From JABFRJ01 sp033812735 (GTDB lineage: Bacteria; Pseudomonadota; Alphaproteobacteria; Rhizobiales; Hyphomicrobiaceae): 64,000 bases of DNA. Location: NCBI GenBank assembly GCA_033812735.1, contig JAPXTA010000006.1:1-64000 (forward strand), read 5' to 3'. Position numbers and translations under genes: made by a program. Below, in pieces: positions 51,464-60,918 of this stretch. Each line of letters starts with the position of its first letter. Positions within the stretch are counted from its first letter, which is position 1. The notes beneath the pieces are model-generated. The model saw only the letters and a program-made list of their open reading frames with translations, was not told where the DNA came from and ran no database searches.

Positions 51464-52428
51464 CGTCGGCCCTGCGAGAGCAAAGCTTCCGCCTCACGAA
51501 CGATGCGTGCGACGATCTCGCCCGCGCTGTCGACGGACCGGATAATCCCAGCCGCTTCGCCGAACCAAACGCCGGTGTTGTCGGGATCGCCCTCCGCAAA
51601 CGCCATCCGGTATTTCGGCCCTTCGACTTTGATCGACGCCTCTAAGTCGTCCTCGCGGCCGTGCCAGCGCTGCGTGAAGGTGTTTTGCCGGACGCGAGCC
51701 GTGAAGCCGCGCGGCCATCGGATTTGGCGCGCGATGTCCGGCGTGGTCGTGCGGATCGTCTCGTCCCCGGTCGCCTCGACGATGGCGTCGTGGTGTCGCT
51801 TGGCGACCAAGGCTTCAGTGCTCGCCCAGAACCGTGTCCCCATGAGAACGCCTTCCGCGCCGAGCATCACCGCAGCCGCAAGCCCTCGACCATCGGCGAT
51901 CCCGCCGGCCGCCACCAGGGAAATCCCCGGCGCATGTGCGGCGATGAGATCTGCGGCTTCCGGCACGAAGCTGACGAGCCCGCGAGACGCGCCGTGCCCG
52001 CCCGCTTCAGCCCCCTGCGCCACCATCACATCGGCGCCCGCGTCGATGGCGTCCCACACGTGGTCGATACTCTGGCACTGACAGATCAGTTTGGCCCCCG
52101 CCGCACGAATCTCTTCAACGAACGGGCGCGGATCGCCGAACGACAGCATCACCGCGCGCGGCTTGTACTTGAGCACGCCCGTCAGCAGCGACGGTGATTG
52201 TTTGAGAGACCAGGTGATGAACCCGACGCCGACATCCGCCCCTTGCGCCGCGCTGAACTGTTCGTCGAGCCATGTCGGATCGCCATACCCGCCGCCAATC
52301 AGTCCAAGGCCGCCGGCACGGCTGACGGCTGTCGCCAGTGCGCCGCCGCCCGCAAACGCCATTGGCGCCGAAATGATCGGATAGCGGACGCCGAGCGCGT
52401 GCGTCAGGCGATTGGTCAATTGTGACAT
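51460..52428 (-). CDS. nitronate monooxygenase-like FMN flavoprotein
   Basis: This TIM-barrel flavoprotein of 322 residues is of the 2-nitropropane dioxygenase family. PIISAPMAFAGGGALA near the N-terminus, QGAEAGGHG with the catalytic-type His, and VAAGGIADGRGLAAAVMLGAEGVLMGTRF for FMN phosphate binding are the family signatures. The family includes nitronate monooxygenases and enoyl reductases (FabK), so the substrate is open. Its stop shares the palindrome CTAG with the convergent lipase-like gene. Confidence 0.9.
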   Translation of the reverse strand: MSQLTNRLTHALGVRYPIISAPMAFAGGGALATAVSRAGGLGLIGGGYGDPTWLDEQFSAAQGADVGVGFITWSLKQSPSLLTGVLKYKPRAVMLSFGDPRPFVEEIRAAGAKLICQCQSIDHVWDAIDAGADVMVAQGAEAGGHGASRGLVSFVPEAADLIAAHAPGISLVAAGGIADGRGLAAAVMLGAEGVLMGTRFWASTEALVAKRHHDAIVEATGDETIRTTTPDIARQIRWPRGFTARVRQNTFTQRWHGREDDLEASIKVEGPKYRMAFAEGDPDNTGVWFGEAAGIIRSVDSAGEIVARIVREAEALLSQGRR

Positions 52429-52459
52429 ATGATGACTGTCTCACGATTGAGCGAGCATC

Positions 52460-53755
52460 TCACCGCGCCTCGACGCCGCACCACTCGGCGACGAACAAGG
52501 CCATCGCCGTCGTAATGCGTTTGAGCGAGCCGACATGCACCGCTTCATCGAAGCCGTGGATGTTCTTCGAGATTGGGCCATAGCAAAGCGCCGGGATCTT
52601 GTCGTAGAGCGCATAGACGCGCGTATCGAGATAGCCGGCCGTCATGAACGTCTTGAGCGGCTCGCCGGTCGCCTCGCGATGCGCACGCCCGAGAACGGCC
52701 TCCGCGTCCGATCCGGGCTCCAGTACATAGCCCTCCGCAAAGAAGCCATTGAACCGAACGCGCGGCGGATTGTTCGCGAGATAGCGATCGCCGCGCGCAT
52801 AATTGGCGATCCAGGCCTCGACCTCTTTGGCGGCATCGGCTGCACTGACCCCAGGATAAACCGCGAGCCTGCACTGCACCTTGCACCAGCACGGCACCGA
52901 CGATCCCCAATCGCCGCCCTCGATTTTGCCGATGTTGAGATTGATCGGGTGCGCTTCCGTCTCGAAGTGTCGATGCTGCGCCTTGCGCTGGTTCAACTCG
53001 TCTTCGAGACGCCTCAAATCGGCGATCACCCGATACGCCGCATCGATGGCGTTGGCGCCGTGCCCCATTTCGCGCACGTGCACCGGCTGTCCGCGCACCT
53101 CGATCTCGAACCACAGCACGCCGACGTTGGCGCGAACGAGCATCTCCTCTTCGGGTTCCGGAATGAGAACCGCATCGGCCTTGTAGCCGCGCAGATGCGT
53201 CATCAGCGCGCCGTTGCCGGTCGACTCCTCTTCGACGACGGATTGAAAATACAGCGTCGCCGCCGGCTGCAAGCCGAGTGAACGCAACACATCGAGCACG
53301 GCGAAGCTCGCCGCATGCCCCGCCTTCATGTCGGCGCCGCCGCGCCCGTACAACCAATCGCCGCGTACGGCTGGTTCGTAAGGTGGGCTCGACCACATGT
53401 CGTGTGGACCCTCCGGCACCACGTCGACATGCCCCTGCAGGATCAACGACCGTCCGCGTTCCTCGCGCGGGTGGTGGATGCCGACGACGATCGGCGCAGC
53501 CGAATGCTCAGGCGTTATCGGCCCACCGCCGGGATGCCGGCCGATCGCCTCCGCATCCATCGGGAACCGGTCCATCGTCAGCCCGCGTGCCCTCATCTCC
53601 CGAAAGACATAATCCTGCACCGCGTGCTCCGCCCCGCGCGTCGACGGGAACCGCATCAGTGCCGTCGTCATGTCGAGCTGGCGCTCGAAGTTGGCTGCGA
53701 CCGCGGCTTTGATCCGTCGGGCGAGTTGCGGGTCGAGTGTCGATGGCGTTGTCAC
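52460..53755 (-). CDS. M20-family metallopeptidase / ArgE-DapE-like deacylase
   Basis: This 431-residue zinc hydrolase has catalytic-domain motifs QGHVDVVPEG (His, Asp), GRGGADMKAG and VVEEESTGNGA (catalytic and metal Glu). A dimerisation domain (about 215-330) contains GQPVHVREMGHGANAIDA, and a C-terminal His ligand lies in NIHGFDEAVHVGS. It could be an acetylornithine or succinyl-diaminopimelate deacetylase homologue or a peptidase. I chose the GTG at 53755, preceded by CAGGAG; it is divergent from prfC. Confidence 0.9.
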   Translation of the reverse strand: MTTPSTLDPQLARRIKAAVAANFERQLDMTTALMRFPSTRGAEHAVQDYVFREMRARGLTMDRFPMDAEAIGRHPGGGPITPEHSAAPIVVGIHHPREERGRSLILQGHVDVVPEGPHDMWSSPPYEPAVRGDWLYGRGGADMKAGHAASFAVLDVLRSLGLQPAATLYFQSVVEEESTGNGALMTHLRGYKADAVLIPEPEEEMLVRANVGVLWFEIEVRGQPVHVREMGHGANAIDAAYRVIADLRRLEDELNQRKAQHRHFETEAHPINLNIGKIEGGDWGSSVPCWCKVQCRLAVYPGVSAADAAKEVEAWIANYARGDRYLANNPPRVRFNGFFAEGYVLEPGSDAEAVLGRAHREATGEPLKTFMTAGYLDTRVYALYDKIPALCYGPISKNIHGFDEAVHVGSLKRITTAMALFVAEWCGVEAR

Positions 53756-53922
53756 GGCGGTCTCCTGCAAATCCCCGCCAGCTTGCCCGCCGCCGTCAGC
53801 CGCAGCAAGGGCGTCTCACGCGGCCGGCCGCGCGTCGAATTCGCCTGCAATCTCGTCGGAGACCTGCTATCGGGGGCGAAAGTGCGGGAAGTCCCGTTTC
53901 AATTCAGGCCATCCAAACGACT

Positions 53923-55539
53923 ATGAGCGATACTGCCAATCCGGCCGCGTCCCCGGCCGCCAGCCTCTCCGCAACGATGGCGGATCAAATCGCCCGCCGC
54001 CGGACATTCGCGATCATCTCGCACCCCGACGCCGGTAAAACGACGCTCACCGAAAAGCTCCTGCTGTTCGGCGGCGCGATCCAGCTCGCCGGGCACGTCA
54101 AGGCGAAGAAGGACAAGCGCTCGACGCGCTCCGACTGGATGGCGATCGAACGCGCCCGCGGCATCTCCGTCGCGACCTCGGTCATGACTTTCGAATACGG
54201 CGGCGCCGTTTTCAACCTGCTAGACACGCCGGGCCACGAGGACTTCTCCGACCACACCTACCGCACGCTGACAGCCGTCGACGCCGCCATCATGGTGATC
54301 GACGCCGCACGCGGCATCGAGGCGCGCACCCGCAAGCTGTTCGAGATCTGCCGTCTCCGCGACATCCCGATCATCACCTTCATCAACAAGATGGACCGCG
54401 AGGCCCGCGAGCCGCTCGACCTGCTCGACGAAATCGAGAAGACCCTCGCGCTCGACACCGCGCCGATGGTCTGGCCGATCGGGTCGGGGCGCAGTTTCCA
54501 AGGCACGTACGATCTCTCAAATCCACGCGTCCGCCAGATCGATCGCGACGATGACGGCGTGAAGGTCACAGGCCCCAATGATCCCTTCTTCGTCGAATTG
54601 CTCGGCGAAGAAGACGCCGGCAACTGGGCGGCTGAAATCGAACTCGTCGCGGGCGCCTGCGGCCAGTTCGATGGCGATGCGTTCCGCGAGGGCACTCTGA
54701 CGCCGGTGTTCTTCGGCTCGGCCCTGCGCAATTTCGGCGTCAAGGATCTGCTCGACGCGCTCATTGCACACGCGCCGCCGCCCGGCGCACAAAAAACCTC
54801 GACCCGCCTCGTCGAGCCGAACGAGAAGGCGATGACGGGGCTGATCTTCAAGATCCAGGCGAACATGGACCCGGCCCACCGCGACCGCATCGCCTTCATG
54901 CGCGTCTGCTCGGGCCGCCTCACGCGCGGCATGAAAGTGAAGAACGTCCGCTCCGAGCGCGGTTTCGTGCTGCAAGCGCCGCAGTTCTTCTTTGCTCAGG
55001 ATCGCTCGCTCGCCGAGGAAGCCTATGCCGGCGACGTCGTCGGCATCCCGAACAAGGGGCTGCTCCGCATCGGCGATACGATCACCGAGGGCGAAAACCT
55101 GAACTTCGTCGGCATTCCGAGCTTCGCCCCGGAAATCCTCCGCCACGTCCGTCTTGAAGACGCGATCAAGGCGAAGAAGATGAAGGACGCGCTCAAGGAA
55201 ATGGCGGAGGAGGGCGCCGTGCAGCTTTTCGCCCCGCTCGACGGCTCGTCGCCCATCGTCGGCGTGATCGGTGCGCTCCAGCTCGACGTGCTTGGCGACC
55301 GCCTCGCCAACGAGTACGGCCTGCCGATCATCTTCGACACCTGCCCCTACGCGGCCGTGCGCTGGATTTCCGCCGACGACCCCAAGGAACTCGCCAAGTT
55401 CATCGCGAGCAAGCGCTCGTCCATCGCCACCGATCTCGACGGCGACCACGTCTTCATGGCGGCCTCCGAGTTCGACCTCAAATGGACCACCGACCGCACA
55501 CCCGACATCAAATTCACCGACATCAAGACGTCGAAGTGA
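53923..55539 (+). CDS. prfC: peptide chain release factor 3
   Basis: This class II release-factor GTPase recycles RF1/RF2 from the ribosome. The 538-residue protein carries G1 HPDAGKTTL, G2 RGISV, G3 DTPGHEDFS and G4 NKMD motifs, then the EF-Tu-like domain 2 and the domain III segment typical of RF3 such as LQLDVLGDRLANEYG. I used the ATG at 53923; the ribosome site is weak and the open frame extends 62 codons upstream, so the start is not fully certain. Monocistronic in appearance. Confidence 0.95.
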   Translation: MSDTANPAASPAASLSATMADQIARRRTFAIISHPDAGKTTLTEKLLLFGGAIQLAGHVKAKKDKRSTRSDWMAIERARGISVATSVMTFEYGGAVFNLLDTPGHEDFSDHTYRTLTAVDAAIMVIDAARGIEARTRKLFEICRLRDIPIITFINKMDREAREPLDLLDEIEKTLALDTAPMVWPIGSGRSFQGTYDLSNPRVRQIDRDDDGVKVTGPNDPFFVELLGEEDAGNWAAEIELVAGACGQFDGDAFREGTLTPVFFGSALRNFGVKDLLDALIAHAPPPGAQKTSTRLVEPNEKAMTGLIFKIQANMDPAHRDRIAFMRVCSGRLTRGMKVKNVRSERGFVLQAPQFFFAQDRSLAEEAYAGDVVGIPNKGLLRIGDTITEGENLNFVGIPSFAPEILRHVRLEDAIKAKKMKDALKEMAEEGAVQLFAPLDGSSPIVGVIGALQLDVLGDRLANEYGLPIIFDTCPYAAVRWISADDPKELAKFIASKRSSIATDLDGDHVFMAASEFDLKWTTDRTPDIKFTDIKTSK

Positions 55540-55687
55540 GCCGGTCTGGAGTGCCACCCGGCTCAAACGGCTGCATCGAACTGCTGATGCAAGACGCCAC
55601 GGCTGTCACAAGTCGCGAATGCCATTTGTTCCGTGGACGGTCGCAATCGTTCCACCTACGATGCAGAGCCTCGATGGACACCTTTCC

Positions 55688-56107
55688 ATGCGCCTCAGAC
55701 ACATCCTGCCATTTGCGCCGCTTCTCTATGTGAAGCCGCGAACACGCCGTGTGCGCATGCAGATTGCGGGACAGATACTGGCGACACCGTTCCACTTGAC
55801 TTGGCTTGGCCTGACATCGCTCCCGCAACTCCCGCAAGCACTCCGCTCAGCGGCGGGGAGGTGGATGGAAAATCGCCGATGGAAGCGATGGTTGATCGAA
55901 CAGGTTGGCGACGTTTCGCCGGAGCAGTTGATCGAAACATCGCGGTACGGCTACGCCCGCTGGCAAGGCGAATGCTACGTCATCTTTGACAAGGCGGGCC
56001 GAAGCCCGACGCCCTATGTAGGTTTTGCGCCGTCGATACGGGCGGCAGAGCGAATGATTCTCGAGCGCGTCATTGCCGAACGCGGAGAAGCGCAGCCTCC
56101 CGCTTGA
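55688..56107 (+). CDS. hypothetical protein, 139 aa
   Basis: I do not recognise a family. The sequence is basic and has no clear signal peptide; an N-terminal stretch LRHILPFAPLLYV is mildly hydrophobic. A compact C-terminal part contains YGYARWQGECYVIFDKAGRSP, then a helix RAAERMILERVIAERGE. The start is uncertain (ATG at 55688 after GGAC; in-frame ATGs at 55661 and 55619 are alternatives). It follows prfC by about 150 bp and borders repeat-rich non-coding DNA, so it could be an orphan or remnant. Confidence 0.4.
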   Translation: MRLRHILPFAPLLYVKPRTRRVRMQIAGQILATPFHLTWLGLTSLPQLPQALRSAAGRWMENRRWKRWLIEQVGDVSPEQLIETSRYGYARWQGECYVIFDKAGRSPTPYVGFAPSIRAAERMILERVIAERGEAQPPA

Positions 56108-56294
56108 TTCGGTCGCCAACAGGAAGCCTAGCGCGACTTGCGATCCGTCGCTCGAATACGGTAGACGCGCCAACCGGCCGGCGAGATCTAGGTTAACGCG
56201 CGTGGCGGCCGGCTCGCGGAACGCGTGTCGGCACGCGCAAACAAAAGTGGCCGGGCACGGATCTACTATACGAGCCGCGGATAAGGGGGAGGGG

Positions 56295-56492
56295 ATGCGG
56301 CTCGATTTCGATCCGCTAGCTGCGATTTGTACACCGCCGAACGAAGGCCCGTTGTTTCGGGCTGAGGCACCGGGGCGCCTAAGTGGAGCGTCGCACCAAC
56401 GCAATCGTTCGACAGGGAGCCGACGTCTTCGCATCGAAGACCATATCCGGCACGCCCCGCAGCAGCCTCGACCCTGTCTGGACGCTACGTAG
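56295..56492 (+). CDS. possible small ORF, 65 aa
   Basis: An ATG follows AAGGGGGAGGGG, an unusually strong ribosome-site match, and is open for 65 codons (MRLDFDPLAAICTPPNEGPL at the start, then Arg/Pro/His-rich). I recognise no domain, and the C-terminal half reads like shifted or random sequence. It may be a pseudogene fragment or chance. Confidence 0.2.
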   Translation: MRLDFDPLAAICTPPNEGPLFRAEAPGRLSGASHQRNRSTGSRRLRIEDHIRHAPQQPRPCLDAT

Positions 56493-56618
56493 ACATCCCG
56501 GCCCAGTCGAAGATTGCGCAACTATGCGCAGAGTTGTGAGTGATGACCAGTTTCGCGAGCTGCGAGCGTTAATTTAAGGATGCCTTGTTCCCTCTCCCCG
56601 TTCGTACACACAGGATTT

Positions 56619-56753
56619 TGTCATGGCAGGGCGTGTCCCTGCCATCCATGGTCAGACTATGACGGATGCCGATGTTGCTGCGCTGAGTGCGCCGCTCGCA
56701 CCGTGTTGGATTCGCTGCACGGTGGATGGCGGGAACAAGTCCCGCCATGACAA
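56619..56753. repeat. composite REP-like element with two hairpins
   Basis: Hairpin A pairs TGGCAGGG (56624-56631) with CCCTGCCA (56637-56644). Hairpin B pairs TGGCGGG (56727-56733) with CCCGCCA (56741-56747). Outer ends TTGTCATGGC and GCCATGACAA are reverse complements, so the whole element is inverted. It shares GTCATGGC...GCCA-C/T-CC architecture with the element at 39863-40006. Confidence 0.75.
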
Positions 56754-56778
56754 CGTTATCTGAGCGAAAAGCATGTAG

Positions 56779-56813
56779 GTTGGGTTAGCCGCGTTTCAGC
56801 GGCGTAACCCAAC
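56779..56813. repeat. hairpin repeat (GTTGGGTTA...TAACCCAAC)
   Basis: GTTGGGTTA (56779-56787) pairs with TAACCCAAC (56805-56813), extended by GCCGC/GCGGC. It is a palindrome type seen widely between genes in proteobacteria. It lies 25 bp after the phaC stop and could stop or stabilise the phaC transcript. Confidence 0.75.
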
Positions 56814-56838
56814 ACAGCTCCCGCGCTATTCGTCCCGC

Positions 56839-58752
56839 CTACACCTTCACCTTCACATAGCTCCCAGGCGCGTCCTCGATTGTGCCGAGCTTGGCGCCGG
56901 GCACGCGCGCCTTCACCTTGCCGCCCGAGAACTGCTGCAGCCACTTCGACCAATGCGGCCACCAACTGTCCTTGATCTCCTCCGAGCCCGCGATCCACTG
57001 GTCGAGCGTGTTGCACTCCGGATGCGATAGCGGCCGGCGATTGCGCCAGTAGGGATACTTCGTCTTGCCGGGCGGCGAGATCACGCCCGCGATATGGCCG
57101 GATCCCGCGAGAATGAACTCGACCGGCCCGCCGAACAGTTTGGCACCCGTGAAAACGCTGCGTGCTGGCGAAATGTGATCCTCCCGCGTCGCCAGCTGGA
57201 ACACCGGCAGCCGCACCGATCCAAGATCGAGCTGCACGTTGTCGATCACCATCTTGCCGCGTGAAAGTTTGTTCTCGTGATAGAACTCGCGCAGGTAGAA
57301 CGAATGGTTCGCCGGCGGCATGCGCGTCGAATCCTGGTTCCAATAGAGCAAATCGAACGCCGGCGGCTTCTTACCGAGCATGTAGTTGTTGACGATGTAC
57401 GGCCACACGAGATCCTTTGGCCTGAGCATGTTGAACACCGTCGACATCCGCCCCCCGTCGAGGAAGCCGTCCTTGGCCATGATGTCTTCGATCGCTTTCA
57501 GCTGTTCCTCGTCGATGAACAGCTTCAAGTCGCCCGCGCGCGTGAAATCGACCTGCGCGACCAGGAACGTCGCCGAATTGTAGTGCTCCTCGTGCCGCCC
57601 CGCGAGATAGGCGAGCGTCGTCGCCAAGAGCGTGCCGCCGATGCAGTAGCCGAGCACGTTGATCTTCGAGACGCCGCACTCCTTCTTCACCGCTTCCGTC
57701 GCAGCCATAAGCCCTTCGCGCATGTAGTCCTGGAACGTCTTGTGCGCGAGCTTGGCGTCGGGGTTGACCCAAGAGACGACGAAGACCGTGTAACCCTGGT
57801 CGACGCAGTACTTGATGAAACTTTTCTGCGGCCCGAGATCGAGAATGTAGAACTTATTGATCCACGGCGGCACGATCAGGAAGGGGATCTCGTGCACCTC
57901 GCCGGTGGTCGGCGCGTATTGGATGAGCTGGATGATCTCATTCTGGAAAACGACTTTTCCCGGCGACACCGCGATATTCGTGCCGACCTCGAAGGCGGTC
58001 GTGTCCACTTGGCTGATCTTCAAAAGATCGCCCGACTGCGTGAGATCGCCCGCAAAATTACTCATGCCCGCGACGAGATTTTGCCCGCCCGATTTCATCG
58101 TCTCGCGAATGACCTCGGGGTTGGTCATCGGATTGTTCGTCGGCGACATCGCCGAAACCATCTGGCGGAGCATGAAGTCCGCCTTGTGCCGGTCGCGCTC
58201 TGAAAGCCCTTCGGTCTCCTCGAGGCTATCCATCATCCAGCGCGCGGTGAGCAGATACGCCTGCTTCCAGAAGTCGAAGTAGGGATTGTTCTTCCAATCC
58301 GGATCGTTGAAGCGTGCGTCGCCCGCATCGGGAGTGGCGACAGGCGGCGCATCCTGCCCCATCAGCCGCTGTCCCGTCGCCTGCCACAACTCCATGTACT
58401 TCTGCAGCAGCTCGCCCTGATGCTCCGCGAGCTTATTCGGGTTCGACAGCCAGTGCTGCCAGATCTCCGACCACAGCCGCGAGTTCTCCGTCACGTCGGA
58501 AGCGTTGACCGGCGTGGGCCGCATGAAATCGCCACGCTCCATCAACGTCGCCATCACCTTGCCGCTCTCCTGCATGAGGGCGAGCATGTTCTGCACGAAG
58601 GCCTCCGGATTGGCCGTCATGAAATGCGACAAGTCGACGTTGGCAAAGCCGGGCATCTGCATCGGCATGCCCCCTTGCCCGAACACATTCGGCAGGCCAA
58701 AGGCATTGGGAATAGCGAACGAGGAATTGTTGTTCGAGCCCGTCTTGGACAT
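56839..58752 (-). CDS. phaC: class I poly(3-hydroxyalkanoate) synthase PhaC
   Basis: PhaC polymerises 3-hydroxyacyl-CoA into storage polyester at granule surfaces. The 637-residue protein has the PhaC N-terminal domain, then an alpha/beta-hydrolase core. The nucleophile is Cys370 in the lipase-like box GYCIGG, with Asp525 (TREDHISP) and His553 (GSGHIAG) completing the triad. Length and single-subunit layout mark class I. The N-terminus is rich in Asn, Pro and Met. The ATG at 58752 is used. phaA, phaB and phasin genes are not in the window. Confidence 0.96.
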   Translation of the reverse strand: MSKTGSNNNSSFAIPNAFGLPNVFGQGGMPMQMPGFANVDLSHFMTANPEAFVQNMLALMQESGKVMATLMERGDFMRPTPVNASDVTENSRLWSEIWQHWLSNPNKLAEHQGELLQKYMELWQATGQRLMGQDAPPVATPDAGDARFNDPDWKNNPYFDFWKQAYLLTARWMMDSLEETEGLSERDRHKADFMLRQMVSAMSPTNNPMTNPEVIRETMKSGGQNLVAGMSNFAGDLTQSGDLLKISQVDTTAFEVGTNIAVSPGKVVFQNEIIQLIQYAPTTGEVHEIPFLIVPPWINKFYILDLGPQKSFIKYCVDQGYTVFVVSWVNPDAKLAHKTFQDYMREGLMAATEAVKKECGVSKINVLGYCIGGTLLATTLAYLAGRHEEHYNSATFLVAQVDFTRAGDLKLFIDEEQLKAIEDIMAKDGFLDGGRMSTVFNMLRPKDLVWPYIVNNYMLGKKPPAFDLLYWNQDSTRMPPANHSFYLREFYHENKLSRGKMVIDNVQLDLGSVRLPVFQLATREDHISPARSVFTGAKLFGGPVEFILAGSGHIAGVISPPGKTKYPYWRNRRPLSHPECNTLDQWIAGSEEIKDSWWPHWSKWLQQFSGGKVKARVPGAKLGTIEDAPGSYVKVKV

Positions 58753-59016
58753 CTTGCAATGCTCCAGCTTGTGGCTGCCGCAAAGGCGGACGAGCGCTAA
58801 CCAATAGAGTCGAGTGGACTATGCCCGCGCAACCCGAGTGAGACAATCCTTCGAAAGGCGCGACGGCTGCCGCTCTGTCTCGATCTGAGATAAGGTGCCG
58901 GCTCAAAGATTAGCAGGGTATTAACCCTGACCGTCTAAGGTCTGGAAAGCGTCTGCCGGTTGCGCCCGGCAGCGATGTCGTATGGTTTGTCGCCCGGCGT
59001 TTGTGGGAACCGGTAC

Positions 59017-60189
59017 ATGGCCGAAGCCGAAGTAGCGTATCGCGGCATATCCGCAGGCGTGTTGCCATCCGCCGTTCCGTACGCGGAAGTCACCGCAGCG
59101 GCCGAACGGCACGTCCTCGCACCGGCGGCCGGTTCGCCGGCTTCATCCGTCCCCCGCAATGGCCCCAACGTCGTCGAATGGGTCGAACCGGCCGAGAGCT
59201 TCTGGCTGCTCGCCCTCAAGAATTTCGGTCTCACCCTCGCAACACTTGGCGTTTATCACTTCTGGGGTCGCGTCGAAGCCCGCCGCAAGGTGATGAATGC
59301 GATCCATATCAACGGCCGTCCGCTCGACTACACCGGCACCGGCCGCGAAGCCTTCGTCTCGTTCCTGATCGGCGCCGTCGTCGCGGGCGCGGTCATCACC
59401 GTCATGCTCGGCCTGTTCCAGAAGGCCACGGCCGGCGGCGCCGGCATCGAGGGCGTGCGCCAGATGCGCTGGCAGCGTCTATCAATTTCACTGCCGATGC
59501 TCTTCCTCTTGGGCTCGGTCGTCTACCGCAAGCGCCAGCACATCCTCCGCCGCACCTGGCTATCGGGCCAGCGCTTCGACATGTCCGGTTGGGCCTGGAG
59601 TTACGCGTGGCAGCACTTCTGGAGTGCGTTCCTCGTCCCCCTGACGCTCGGTTGGGCCGCACCCTGGCGGTCGAGCAAGCTCGAGCAACGCAAGATCGCC
59701 GAGATGCATTACGGCGGTCGCCATTTCGAATCTCGCGGCGAACTGAAGCCGCTCTACACCTCGTTCGCGGTGCTCTGGTTCGGCGGCGGCGTCATCTACG
59801 TCGGCACGCTCCTGGTACTCAGCCGCTATATCGGCCCTGAAATCGTCGCGGCCGTCCAAGGCATGACGCTGAAGCCGCTCGCCAATGCGGATGTTTTGCG
59901 CCAGGGCGCCCTCGTTCTAGGCGCAGGCCTCGTGCCGCTCGCCGTTCTGATGCTGCTCTACCGCAAGGCCTGGCTGGAGCACCTCGTCTCCAGCATCTGC
60001 TTTGGCGGCGAACGCTTTTCGTTGAAGCTGCCGCGCTTCAAGTATCTCTGGATCTGCATCACCAACATCGTGATGACGGTGTTCACGCTCGGCGCCCTCG
60101 CGCCTGTCGCCGAAGCACGCCTCGTGCGCTTCGTGCTATCCCATCTGGATGCGTCAGGCCCCATGGACCTCACGGCCGGCGCGCCTTGA
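59017..60189 (+). CDS. DUF898 (YjgN-family) membrane protein
   Basis: This 390-residue integral membrane protein has about six to seven hydrophobic segments. The family motif LATLGVYHFWGRVEARRKVM lies near the first span, and similar elements recur (TLGWAAPWRSSKLEQRKI; FTLGALAPVAEARLVRF), showing internal repetition typical of DUF898/YjgN. Function unknown. The N-terminal ~65 residues are polar and extra. ATG 59017 has GGGAACC upstream. It is divergent from phaC and begins a string of three small uncharacterised genes. Confidence 0.85.
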   Translation: MAEAEVAYRGISAGVLPSAVPYAEVTAAAERHVLAPAAGSPASSVPRNGPNVVEWVEPAESFWLLALKNFGLTLATLGVYHFWGRVEARRKVMNAIHINGRPLDYTGTGREAFVSFLIGAVVAGAVITVMLGLFQKATAGGAGIEGVRQMRWQRLSISLPMLFLLGSVVYRKRQHILRRTWLSGQRFDMSGWAWSYAWQHFWSAFLVPLTLGWAAPWRSSKLEQRKIAEMHYGGRHFESRGELKPLYTSFAVLWFGGGVIYVGTLLVLSRYIGPEIVAAVQGMTLKPLANADVLRQGALVLGAGLVPLAVLMLLYRKAWLEHLVSSICFGGERFSLKLPRFKYLWICITNIVMTVFTLGALAPVAEARLVRFVLSHLDASGPMDLTAGAP

Positions 60190-60257
60190 TGCCATTCTGG
60201 TGCCTATATTCGCCGCGATGAAGACGCAGATCTCTGCCATCAGGGCGAAGGTGGACC

Positions 60258-60830
60258 ATGAAGCGCGTTCTCTCGATCGTCCTGGCCGTCGCGGTCGCTT
60301 ACGTCGCATGGCCTCTCTGGTCGGGCTGGCAGTTGCGGCAGGCCATCAAGTCACGTGATCTCGCGGCGCTCGAGACGCAAGTCGACTGGACAACCCTGCG
60401 CGCCAATCTCAAGCCGCGTCTTGCAACTGCCGTCCGCGAGAATGCAGACACCAGCACCGGGGTATCAGGCGTCCTCAAGCGCGCCATCGGCGCCGCCGCC
60501 GTCGAACGTGGCGTCGACTACATCGTGACGCCGAAAAATCTGGGCCGCGTTCTCGCCGGGCGTGAGTTCGTTCTTGCCCGCATGAAGGAGGCGCCGCAGC
60601 CGGTGCCGCCCGAAAAAAACGATCCGGCCAAGCAGAACGAGGCGGACGCCGACGATCCGCAAGACCCTGTCCCGCCGCGCCGCCTGCGCTGGGCGTTCTT
60701 CGAGACACCGACCCGCTTCCGCATCGAAGCCGAGCACCCCCGCGTGCCGAACGGCCGGATCGTGTCCATCCTGGCGCTGCAGGGCCTCTCATGGCGCCTC
60801 GTTGACGTGGACCTCGTCTCCAAGCCGTGA
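60258..60830 (+). CDS. DUF2939-family protein
   Basis: This 190-residue protein has a signal anchor at about 3-22 followed by WQLRQAIKSRDLAALETQVDW, a DUF2939 hallmark, then a low-complexity Pro/Asp-rich linker (about 113-135) and a final beta-rich part RLRWAFFETPTRFRIEAE. It is probably periplasmic and membrane-tethered. Function unknown. AAGGTGG precedes the ATG. It lies 68 bp after the DUF898 gene and likely belongs to the same unit. Confidence 0.82.
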   Translation: MKRVLSIVLAVAVAYVAWPLWSGWQLRQAIKSRDLAALETQVDWTTLRANLKPRLATAVRENADTSTGVSGVLKRAIGAAAVERGVDYIVTPKNLGRVLAGREFVLARMKEAPQPVPPEKNDPAKQNEADADDPQDPVPPRRLRWAFFETPTRFRIEAEHPRVPNGRIVSILALQGLSWRLVDVDLVSKP

Positions 60831-60918
60831 CGCGCCAAACTCTCTACAACTCGCCTTCGCCGAATATTAAGCGTACTGAACTATCCTCGCTGCTCCGGTT
60901 TGGTTCGGAGTTGGCGTC

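Larger units (their letters stand above)
56108..56838. other. 731-bp intergenic region with repeats
   Basis: No convincing gene is visible. It holds a half-copy of the CGACTTGCGATCC repeat (56134-56146), a small weakly supported open frame (56295-56492), a REP-like composite (56619-56753) and a hairpin repeat (56779-56813). The rest looks like decayed sequence with mixed frames. It separates an orphan gene from the convergent phaC. Confidence 0.7.

Noticed and set aside
57277..58203. 308-codon open frame antisense to phaC
   Set aside because: A shadow of phaC in GC-rich sequence; composition is Arg/Asp/His/Val-biased and no family is recognisable.
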